A stretch of DNA of 64,000 nt from Oscheius tipulae (taxonomy: Eukaryota; Nematoda; Chromadorea; Rhabditida; Rhabditidae). Made by a program: the position numbers and the translations under genes. The notes below the pieces were generated by a model. That model saw nothing but the letters and a program-made list of their open reading frames with translations. It had not been told where the DNA came from and ran no database searches. The stretch covers positions 6,866,501 to 6,930,500 of the forward strand of contig JASJZH010000001.1 in assembly GCA_037178975.1 (NCBI GenBank), read 5' to 3'. This document shows, piece by piece, positions 55,467-64,000 of this stretch (position 1 is the stretch's first letter; the number at the start of each line of letters is the position of its first letter).

Positions 55467-58003
55467 TCAAATCATAGAAGCAATTTGGGACCAGTTGTTG
55501 GAGATCAGTACGGAGACGAAGTGGAAGGCGTTGGTGACTTCGGCCGGAGATCCATCGACACGTTTTAGACCGAGGCTAGAATTGGATAATGGGGAAGAAA
55601 TGTGGAAAGGCTTACTAGGCAGTGTTGGAATCTTCAATTTGAATGATAACCTTGACGGCAGCTAGTTCAGTGCTCTTCTCGTAGCTCTTGACCATTTCCT
55701 CGGATACCTGTAACCAGCTTGTCAAGTCAGACTCCTGGACAAATTACCTGTTTTTCAAGTTCAATTCCATTTAGAGCAGGATTCTGCTGTTGAATCGTCC
55801 TCTTGACGTGACGACGTCCAACCCAAAGAGGGAAACGGATGGCATAGAGGCCCGACTGCCAGAGCAGTTGGTTCTCATTCTGAAGCGGACACTATTAACA
55901 AAAGAGTATATAGTTCAAGACAGAATGAGAATGAATGAGCTCAATAAGGATTAATTAATGGAAACTAACTTCTTGCAGCTTCATTCTCTTGAAATTGGGC
56001 TCGTTCGGATCCTTAATATCCCAGAGCATGACCTCTTCGAAAATGGCCATGACGACCTTTTTCAAGCCGTGGAGGTTCTGAATATTACCTCCCGGGAACT
56101 GGAAGTGATGATCGACAGCAGTTATTGGAGCATCAGCGGCAGAATTTGGGCGACTCGAAAGAGAAACAATGTCAGTGAGAAGTGGCCTGAAGGAATTGAT
56201 CGTTGAAAAAAGACTGAAGGACTAACGTCTTGGTCTTCTTCATGGCAGACAGAGCAAACATCATTTGCTTCTTCATTTGAGCAAGAACCTTTTCCGTAAT
56301 GTTCTGGGCGACATTGTGAGACAGTTCGAGCGGGTCCTGGAGGTTCATGCAGCCCAGTTTGAAATCCTTGAAATTTTCCTCAATGAGAAAGGTCTTTTGG
56401 AAATCTGGCTTGTTTGTGAGAACGGCTGTGTTTGGGCCGCAGACGATCTCGGAAAACGAGGATTCAACGCAGAAAATAAACATTTCCTAAAGATAATGTA
56501 TGCAGAGAACGATAGGTGATGCAACCTTGAACAGTTTAGGAAGATCCATTTCGGCGAGGCTGTATTGTGGAACTTCGAAATCGACCTTCCAGGCTCCGAC
56601 AGATTCACTGTTTGCGGAGAAAAGAAGCCTGGGAGCAAGCTGACGATCCATCAGATAGTATATGACGAGCAGATTCAAAATGTAGGCATTGAAATGTCCG
56701 GCCTGCAATCAAAATGGTTCACAAAATGAGTCATTTTTACATGTTGATTAGCCATTGGCTCGAAGAGACCGTTAGACAGAGCCCAAAAGCGGAATGCGAT
56801 CAGAATTCTTCGAAGATTTCCACTGGCATCGTGTTCGATCAACGTCTTCAGATAGAGCGATTTGCGGACTCCGAGCTTGTTTTCGACGGAGAGGTCGATC
56901 AAACACTAAATATTTTAATCTCTGGGGACGAAGGAGGAAAACGTACAGATTTGAAGACGTTGAAACGGACGACGGGACAACGAGCATCAAGAACAGGACG
57001 TTGATGACCAATCCAGCCGGCCTTCTTTCTGACCTCATTGATGATCTTGCTCACAAGTCGAACACGATCTGACATACAATTTAGAAGCCAAGAATATGTG
57101 TTACCAGCGCAAGTGAGGCGCAAAATCTCGCTCTTCGTAATTCTTCTACTCTGGAACAGGGTCGGATCACAAGTTAACAGAGTGTACTTGTCGCGCATAA
57201 GGTCCGGGATTGAGTTAGGCGGATTTCCAATGAAAACCGTGGCATCCTAAACTGACAAAGTGGTAGGTTGGAAAATGCACTGACGATGTCCGAGTCGATG
57301 GTACCGACTCCGGTAATGGACGATCCAAACATGACAACTTCGGGATTGTAGAGATACTCGGAAAGTCCCTCTTGAAGGAGCGTCATGTAGTGAAGACGGC
57401 GATGAATCTCCTTCTCCGATTGAACTATCAGCTGAATCAGACTGTCGGCTTGTTGGCTAAAGCTTCCAGCGAGGCGGATGGAGGAAGAAATCTTATAACA
57501 GAGATAGCTAGAAACGACACGAAAGTACCTGATCCACATCGATTTGAGGTTTAATGGCATCCTGGTGGGTGAACTCAATCTTCCGCTTCTCGACCGTTAA
57601 AACAGAGTCGCCGTGCGTGATTTGGCCGACCTTGATGGCTTTCTGGGCTGCAGCCTTATCAGCAAATTCAACAATACCAAAGGATCGCTCTCCGCGATGC
57701 AGGATTCGTTCGATATGTCCGAACTGAAATTGGGAAGCTCTGAACAAAAACCAAAAGAAAATTAAACCTCGCTAAAGATCCGCTCCAGGTCTTGGTAGAC
57801 AACAGTATCTCTTGTCTTCCATTTGATGTAAACGGAACTCTCTTCCAAGTCAGCTGCGGCCTCTTTCTGAACACGAAGCTTGATATGACGCTTTCCGTTC
57901 TAAAAACTAGGAGATAAGTGGAAAACAGAACTAGAACCTCATGCGATTCCTTGGCCTCATCGCCGGGAGGAATCTCTACCTCACAAAGATCGCATTTACT
58001 CAT
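55467..58003 (-). CDS. TUT1: TUT1/Star-PAP-like terminal uridylyl/poly(A) polymerase
   Basis: Adds 3' uridines to U6 snRNA or poly(A) to selected mRNAs in the nucleus. The N-terminal zinc finger (CDLCEVEIPPGDEAKESHE...NGKRH) is C2-H2 of the matrin/U1 type. An RRM follows (VYIKWKTRDTVVYQDLERIF, RSFGIVEFADKAAAQKA). The nucleotidyltransferase core reads VVMFGSSITGVGTIDSDIDA with the paired aspartates. The PAP-associated region includes GHFNAYILNLLVIYYLMDRQ. This zinc finger + RRM + polymerase order is specific to TUT1 (USIP-1 in worms). About 760 residues over many short introns. TTTCCAG ends 3 nt before the ATG. The C-terminal ~250 residues are weakly conserved by eye and I could not assign them. 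Confidence 0.82.
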
Positions 58004-58138
58004 TTTCTGGAAACATAAAGAGCGTAAAACAGTAATTATGGGAAAGGGATAAACTGAGAGGCAATCCTTCAGATGGAAAACATCATGGATGAGAATAAAT
58101 GATTTATGAACATCTACGAACTGAACTAAACAATGGGT

Positions 58139-58753
58139 TCACTTGGATTTCCCGTCGTCTTGACTCTTCTTCCAATCTCGGTACTCCTCGAGCTTCTGTT
58201 GTCGTGTTGAAAGTCCCGTCTTTCGCGCGTTGGATCTCTCGCGAAGATATTCTTCTGTAATTCGTTCCCGGAAGGCTGTATCGTGGAATCTCAAAACATC
58301 TGTCAGAATAGAACGGTAAAATCGCTCACTTTTCATACTTGCAGCGGTTAAACTCGGCCAAATCGGGCTTACAAGAGTTTAGCCCCTTTACAGCTCCATC
58401 AGCTCGAAAACATTTGACAAGATCTGCCAAATAAACAGATGAAGGAGAAAAGATAGACTCACTCATGTAGGAATCGTTGCATTCCACTCTCTCAATTTGA
58501 GCATTCATTCGGTTTGGGATGATTACGTCGGCTTCAATTCTTCGCAATGTTCTGTCATTGGGATCACCTGAATTTCTACCAAATGGTCGAAAAATAACCG
58601 AAACATACCTAGACCGTGCGGTCCGGAAGAAGAATAGTGTGGAAGTATAGTCTTACGAACACGATACTTCTTTCCTGTCTCCTTGTCAACAAATATTTCT
58701 CCTTCTTTCAATGACTCGAGATTGTCCGTGGCTAGCAGGTCACTTTCTGCCAT
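58139..58753 (-). CDS. CMC1: CMC1, mitochondrial twin Cx9C cytochrome oxidase assembly factor
   Basis: Intermembrane-space protein that stabilises newly made COX1 and helps copper delivery. After splicing, the twin motif is exact: C-NDSYMNLVK-C and C-KPDLAEFNR-C, nine residues each. The family start RRIEADVIIPNRMNAQ (human RHVEKDVLIPKIMREK) and end AFRERITEEYLRERSNARKTG (human AFYEECKMEYLKEREEFRKTG) are clear. An extra ~50 residues precede the family domain (MAESDLLATDNLESLKEGEI, then GKKYRVRKTILP), absent in the human protein I recall. Four exons; TTTACAG ends 1 nt before the ATG. It lies 135 bp upstream of TUT1 on the same strand, so a shared transcript is possible. Confidence 0.88.
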
Positions 58754-59010
58754 ACTGTAAATTTTCTCGTGAAGAAAGGGACAGACAAGGAGACATAAGC
58801 GAGGAGAGTGAATGGAAAAAGGGAAACGTTGAAGAAGAAATTTTGGCAGGCAGTCCATTACTTCGCGCCATTTTGATTTTCTCCGGAACGCGCGTAGTTT
58901 AAAAAATGTTTCAACCGGCTGGTGCACCGGTGCTTGTTTACCTCACCCCGTCAAAACTTTCGCATGTTTAATTTCGCGCTAAAGGCCATTTTTTTAAAAT
59001 CACAATTGCC
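58754..59010. promoter_or_regulatory. Divergent promoter with two E2F-like sites
   Basis: TTCGCGCCA (58862-58870) and TTTCGCGCTAAA (58972-58983) lie between CMC1 and a plus-strand gene. Both fit E2F/DP consensus; use in vivo is not shown. Confidence 0.4.
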
Positions 59011-59590
59011 ATGCCACCAAAGTTTCCCAAAAGAGCCGCGATTTTTGCTCATGGACATAAATATGAGGCTGAAGCAAAAGCTCGCGAGAAGAGTAAAAGA
59101 CATTTCGAGCAAAGAGAAGTTGTTTCTCTATCAGATTCAAAAGAAGTGTAAGGTTAGTTTGCTCTAACCGACGCAGATGAGATGACGTCTCTCTATCCGA
59201 TGCAGATGCTTCATCGGATGCAGTAATGTACTTGTGCTACAAGCAAGATCGTAATCGAAGATTGAAGGAAGTAATGGAAAAGCTGAGCAAAATCCTATTG
59301 ATGAAGCTGCTTCCTCGTTATACTTTTTGTCACTGCCACAGATCCCTATTTTGTTTACGGATAATATAAAGAGCTCAATGAACCTCGCGTTTTGTTGTTT
59401 GCCTCTGTCGCATAAATCGACATCGATTATTCCAAGCCTCAAAGATTCGAAATCATGTCTGTCCAGTTCCAGATGTCACAAAGAAGACAATCTCCGGGAC
59501 GAGAAGAGGACACGGAAGAGGAATCAGAGGATGGAGAGCAGCCAGGAAGGACTCCAATGGAGATGAGAAGAAACTTTTGGGCATTTTGGT
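59011..59590 (+). CDS. Small basic gene, exon structure unresolved
   Basis: The ATG at 59011 gives MPPKFPKRAAIFAHGHKYEA, then KAREKSKRHFEQRE, a basic helical start. Further pieces look coding (DDVSLSDADASSDAVMYLCY, RRLKEVMEKLSKIL, then an acidic MSVQFQMSQRRQSPGREED and PMEMRRNFWAFW stop), but I could not join them in one frame with clean splice sites. A second frame through exon 1 (KQKLARRVKDISSKEKLF) also looks coding. A gene is likely here; the model is not reliable. Confidence 0.35.
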
Positions 59591-59622
59591 GAGTCTAAAA
59601 AAGAGGATAGCAGGCAGTTTTA

Positions 59623-60050
59623 TTAGCTCGTTGCTGTGCAGTAGAGTCTGGGGGTGATGTAAAGATCGCGATCGGTCTTCTCGAAGATGCACTTGTTAGT
59701 ATCGATAAAGTCATTCCCGCCATCCTCGTGCTGTAGGACAAGACGAATCGGATTCAGACGGGGGATGTTCTCGTATCGGTTACGTTAGCGCAACACTCCT
59801 GACAGGCAGCTTCAACTTCCGGGAAGACCTTTTCGGCCTTGTCCTGAGCATTTCTACTCCATTGAGTCTTTCTGATGGTACCTCTCTTCTGCTTCGGTTT
59901 GATGCTCGACTCATCTTCAGTCTGGAGAATAAGTCCAGACGACGTCTTCCTTTTCGGCATATCCCGCTGCAGTGTCTTCGAGGCCTTTTTCGTACATTCG
60001 CGGGGGCGACAGTTATGGGCTTCATTGCCAAAGGAGTCTGCTACAGCCAT
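59623..60050 (-). CDS. Unknown basic protein with a CxxCC motif
   Basis: Two exons: MAVADSFGNEAHNCRPRECT ... KPKQKRGTIRKTQWSRNAQD and EVEAACQECCAN, then HEDGGNDFIDTNKCIFEKTD and a C-terminal YITPRLYCTATS. The 59-nt intron (GTAACC...TACAG) joins in phase 0. No signal peptide. The N-half is basic with KRKTSS, a possible nuclear signal. The cysteines (CQECC, C, C) could bind zinc. The stop overlaps the poly(A) signal (TAATAAA), so the 3' untranslated region is nearly absent. No family recognised. Confidence 0.6.
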
Positions 60051-60201
60051 GGTGGAACAGAAGTTTCTCTCAGGAAGAGCTCAGTTTATAGGAGAGTTTG
60101 GAGAATTTTGCATATATTTCGAGAGAAAACTTTTTGCTAGAGACGCGTTGTACAGCAAGTAGCTTTGATATGACTTTTCATAATCAAATTTAAAAATAAA
60201 G

Positions 60202-61764
60202 ATGAAGATAGAATGGGATTACAGGCTCCTCGGACTGTGCAACAACTTTGCCTACGTGATTATGCTTTCCTCAGCCAAGGACATTCTGGAAGGAGGGAGT
60301 CCTAGTCAAAATGGGACAGAAACTGTCTGTCGGGTCTGTTTTTTCACTAGTTCGCAATCATTTTATAACAGGAACACATTGACTCTCGTTTATGTCATCC
60401 TCTCTCAACAGGATCCGTTCTTCTGGCAGACATTGTACCCGCTCTTCTAGTTAAAGTCACAGCTCCCTTCTACATTCACCACTTTCCGTTTGGGTACTGT
60501 TTTTGTGTAGATTGCGGGGAAAACAGCCACTTCCAGATTGAGACATGTTGTTGTGGTGATTCTCCAAGCTAGCAGTTTCCTCATGGTCGCTTTCAGCACA
60601 TCGATTCCTATGGGACTAGCAGGTTGAGCCTTATAGTAAACTCACAGTACTTTTTAGGAGTCTCTCTGGCCAGTTTCGGATCCGGTCTCGGGGAGATCAC
60701 TTACCTCTCGCTCGCCTCCCATTTCAATGTGTAAGAGCTAGTCAGATTCTAATAGTTCTCCATGCAGACGAACAATATCCTTCTGGTCATCTGGAACGGG
60801 TGGAGCTGGCATCTTCGGGGCTCTTACCTACGCCCTTTTCACTGACAAAAAGCTCCTAGCTATCACTCCGCGACACACCTTGCTCTCCATGCTGGCAATC
60901 CCTGTAATTTTTTCGATAGCATACTTTGTTGTGCTTCATCTGCCTCCAACTGTCTACCGCCTACAGGTTCATCGAATCCAGAGCTATATCGTGCCTCCAA
61001 GCCATGTTGGTTAGTCGAAAGGAAACAAAAAAAACAAGCGTTTTACAGCCTCCTTGGCACAGATTAGGAGGAATTCTGACTCGGAGGAGGAAGAGGCCCC
61101 GCTCCTTGCAGAAGGTAGGCCAAATCACTCATTCAGAGCTTCGGAAATCATTCAGAGCCCGTTCATCGCCCGAAGAAAGAGATCAGTCAGTTATTCAAGT
61201 ACATCGTTCCCTTGGTCACGGTCTATTTCGGGGAATATTTCATCAATCAGGGCCTGGTAAGCCTTTTCAAACGACCTCCGGTTACCCTTTTCTAGACGGA
61301 ACTCCTTGAATTTGACTGTTCCCATGGCTGGAATCTAGATCCTGCCAGTCAGTACCGCTGGTATCAAGTTCTTTACCAGCTCGGCGTCTTTATTTCCCGC
61401 TCTTCTTCTGACTTTTACACAATCAAGTCGACTCTTCTCCCAATTTTGGCTGTCCTTCAGGTAAATAGAGTTGTCTAATAAAAAAAAGACCCAACTTTAG
61501 CTGTTGAATGCAGGACTTTTCTTGATCGATGCGATCGAATACTTCATCCCCCATATCGTCATCGTTTTTCTGCTCATTTTCTACGAAGGACTGCTGGGCG
61601 GATCAGCCTATGTGAACACTTTCCGAGCAATCCACGATGAGATTTCGCCGGAAAGACGAGAGTTCTCAATGTGTGTCGTGAGCATATCCGACACTTTGGG
61701 AATCGTGATTTCTGGTGTGGCTGCCATCCCGGTTCATAATTGGGTCTGTTCGAAACCGCTGTGA
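60202..61764 (+). CDS. CLN3: CLN3/battenin lysosomal membrane transporter
   Basis: Multi-pass lysosomal protein; its loss causes juvenile Batten disease in man. MKIEWDYRLLGLCNNFAYVI matches the human LLGLCNNFSYVV. Then ADIVPALLVKVTAPF, FGSGLGEITYLSLASHFN, FWSSGTGGAGIFGALTYALF, RHTLLSMLAIP. An acidic dileucine loop (DSEEEEAPLLAE) occupies the place of the human lysosomal sorting motif. After it come KYIVPLVTVYFGEYFINQGL, FISRSSSDFY and GLLGGSAYVNTFRAIHDEIS. It ends PVHNWVCSKPL. Every intron junction I checked keeps frame, including one where exon GAA G joins AG CCC. About 400 residues, the family length. The start lies behind AAAATAAAG with no clear acceptor. Confidence 0.93.
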
Positions 61765-61832
61765 TGTTTTCTTTTACCGGTAAATTATGCTCACAATAAA
61801 TAATTACAAACTATACGCGTAAGATTTGACAC

Positions 61833-63073
61833 TCAGACGAACCACTCTCTTCGAGTTTTGACCATGTCGATTTCCTGTGGCTCCAGGCGACTTCTCTTCA
61901 GGACAGTGTTCTCCATCTCGTAAAGCAGATGGAACAAATTCGCAGCATCCACCTACAGGCCATTGTTATCACAAAGAAATAGGGAAAAACGTACCAAATT
62001 GACAGCTGTGGTGTAGTCTTCCTCCCGACAGTCGTTGTTATACAGCCCACCACTTTTGAGCTCCAATAAATCGTTTGTGGCCAGATGAACTATCGGCTCC
62101 ACACCCTGAACGTCTTGTTTGTCAGAATGAGAGATTAGAAAACCTTGGTTACTGGCTGAGAAACGAGCCAAATCAGCGGAGAGCCGAGTAGTCGAAGGAG
62201 CCAGTGCGTCTCGCGACCAAGTTCCGTTGCGCCGATGAAACCGGGACGAACTGCGAATATTTGGACTTTATCACCGTGATGGCGGAACTTTCTGAACAAA
62301 AATTAACAGAGTTCTAAAAAAAACTGACTGGGAAAGATGTTTGACATAGAGACAATTGGCCAGCTTGCTGATGGCATAGCAATGCTTCGAATTATAGTTT
62401 TCCCAATGTTCTTCTCCCATCAACTTTTTCATACTGGGAATTGGTGGGGACTAAAGGCTGTTCTTTGAAAGAAAGAGATTTACATTGGTGTAAAACCCGG
62501 AACTGACAACGATGACTCGACTGGGAGCATCTCCATTGGACAGTAGTTCGTAGAGCTGATTGACAATGACATAGTGACCGAACATGTTCGTGGCGAAATG
62601 GGACTCGATACCGTCGGAGGACAGCTAAATTTTAATAGGAAGACTTCTCAATCAGAATAAACCTCGAACGATTTGCCCATGATGCCGGCATTGAGAACCA
62701 AATCATCGATGTGTCTCCAGTCGGACAAGACGTCTTTGCAAAAAGTGATGATGGATTTGTAGCACATCAGATCCAGCTGTAACAAGGCAGGAGATTATAA
62801 ATATGTGAAGGGTACCGTGTATAGATGGACTCGTTGCTGATCTCCACTGGCAGTTATGGCGGATTCTTTGGAGAGGAGGGCATCGAGAGCTTTTCTGCCC
62901 CGAATTTCATCTCTGCAAGTCATTAGAACAGTTGCTCCCAGTCGATAAAATTGCTTGGCTGCTTCTAAACCTGAAGAGAGAGAGAGAGAGAGAGATTGAG
63001 ATAAAGAATAGGACTAACCAATGCCGGATGTTGATCCAGTGATCAATACAACTTTTCCTAGCATGGCCGTCAT
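61833..63073 (-). CDS. Short-chain dehydrogenase/reductase, RDH/WWOX-like
   Basis: Classical Rossmann SDR. MTAMLGKVVLITGSTSGIG carries TGxxxGIG; then LVLNAGIM (NAG motif), VIVVSSGFY (catalytic serine), YAISK (Tyr-x3-Lys) and VQIFAVRPGF. The C-terminus is HLLYEMENTVLKRSRLEPQE, ending RREWFV. About 330 residues. No transmembrane segment or WW domain seen. The closest groups by pattern are retinol dehydrogenase 11-14 and WWOX catalytic domains; substrate cannot be told. TTTTTCTCAG ends 2 nt before the ATG. A GA microsatellite sits in its first intron. Confidence 0.85.
62975..62995 (+). repeat. (GA)n microsatellite
   Basis: 21 nt of alternating A and G in the first intron of the SDR gene. Confidence 0.9.
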
Positions 63074-63230
63074 TCCTGAGAAAAACTATAAACGAATATG
63101 AAATGTTTTAAGAAAACGATGCTTGCTAGCCATATCGAGACATGAAGTCTAAAAAATAATAAATTTTATAGAAATCTACGAACCCGCGTCTTTTGTACAA
63201 GTAAAACAGCCTAGTATCTACACATGAATG

Positions 63231-64000
63231 CTACTCTATTGATGGAGCTTCCGTCGATTTGACGGTGCGTCCCCATCTCAATTCTGTTTCCTGTCGCCGA
63301 AGCTCAGCCCGTCTAGCCTTTATTTTCCGAGTATGGTCGGCGTCTTGGACGGCTTTGAGCCATCTGAATAGGTCATACACTGACTGGAAAGATGAGTGAA
63401 TACCTGTATTCCTCGCGAATTTCATCAGGATTTCGGCCTCGAAGTTCTTCTTGCCGTCGCCTCCAAGCTTCATCTACGTCAGCTTTGAGCACTTTGGCCA
63501 GTGAGGTCTTCTCCATGTCGTCGAATTCTATGCCACGAAATTCCGGTTGCCGCAAAAATGACTTTGCTATTTCATCCTCGTCCAGAAGTTTCGACAATTG
63601 ATAGTTTCTGTAGTATATTTGTAATCTGAAAAAAGAAATTCGATTCTGTGAAGTAAGACCGAACTAACACGTAGCCGAGGTTGTAGAGAATGACGATGAA
63701 TGTGCCCACGAGTGTCCATTGGAAGATGACCTTCCACTGCTGTTCTGAACGTTTTTTCGACTCCGATTCGGAATAATTTGCTCGTTCCGTTTCTCGCCAG
63801 AATCTCCGCCAGTCACTAAAACTGCAGAAGTCATAATTGGAAGAAAAACGTACTCGTTGAAATCGTAGTGCGGGCGATGTGAATAGCCTTCGGAATAGGA
63901 TGGTCCCCTTCCGTATATATTGTGGTAATCTTGTCTCCCTCGATTATCGTAGGCTGTTCTGTCTGCTGGTCTTCGTAAAACATCGTAAGCTTTCTTCAGC
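63231..64000 (-). CDS. J-domain membrane protein (DNAJC4-like), 5' end outside the window
   Basis: The right edge cuts the J domain: LKKAYDVLRRPADRTAYD is its last helix. A tyrosine/glycine-rich linker (GRGPSYSEGYSHRPHYDF), then DWRRFWRETERANYSE, and one transmembrane helix (VIFQWTLVGTFIVILYNLGY) follow. The rest is charged and helical (DDMEKTSLAKVLKADVDEAW, RRQEELRGRNPDEIREEYRW, KIKARRAELRRQETELRWGR), ending APSIE. J domain followed by a single membrane helix fits DNAJC4-type proteins. The HPD motif is not in the window, so cochaperone activity is inferred. Confidence 0.75.

Noticed and set aside
55490-55570. Apparent duplication between the 55219 fragment and the TUT1 3' end
   Set aside because: Similarity is about 19 bp and on opposite coding strands; probably chance.

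Overview
The window is nuclear DNA from an animal with a very compact genome. Genes lie on both strands with very small gaps. Most introns are about 36-60 nt, with donors GTAAG/GTGAG and acceptors of the TTTTCAG type. I recognise about thirteen conserved metazoan genes; no bacterial operon, CRISPR array, rRNA or tRNA is visible. Many start codons sit 1-30 nt behind a TTTCAG-like acceptor, as expected for spliced-leader trans-splicing. A ten-cysteine macin-type peptide is a family I know from annelids, molluscs and Hydra. A family of small FN1/MIG-18-like secreted proteins and the TTTTCAG acceptors look nematode-like. I therefore place the source as a small-bodied invertebrate (nematode or compact-genome spiralian) and cannot name the species.

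Layout. 1-10071 (minus): N-terminal part of midasin (MDN1) with all six AAA modules, running off the left edge. It is divergent from ATG14 (10442-11940, plus), with a TFEB-type TCACGTGA box between them. 11988-15990: a cluster of small secreted cysteine proteins, two broken genes, an inverted duplicated exon and the macin peptide. 18143-20320: an ENL/AF9 YEATS protein. 21600-28726: the ankyrin/TRP mechanosensory channel TRPN1/NOMPC. 28968-31813 (minus): SCYL1. 32048-33750: MFAP1. 33868-36994: three lineage-specific small proteins. 39939-46400: p90 ribosomal S6 kinase with a 2.3-kb first intron. 46836-48354: serine racemase, with an antisense ORF in one intron. 48488-50021: a secreted peptide and a coiled-coil protein. 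50408-53553: a DDX5/DDX17 helicase with two related intronic elements. 54031-58753: an unknown protein, a fragment, TUT1 and CMC1. 59011-60050: two small unknown genes. 60202-61764: CLN3. 61833-63073: a short-chain dehydrogenase. 63231-64000: a J-domain membrane protein cut by the right edge.

The neighbours do not form an operon-like pathway. Several are housekeeping genes (60S ribosome assembly, autophagy, pre-mRNA splicing, U6 tailing, cytochrome oxidase assembly, lysosome, COPI traffic). The lineage-specific material is the secreted peptide set, the long noncoding stretches at 15991-18142, 20321-21599 and 36995-39938, and the large RSK introns. All exon structures were read by eye from splice signals and frame continuity; I could run no alignment or RNA check.
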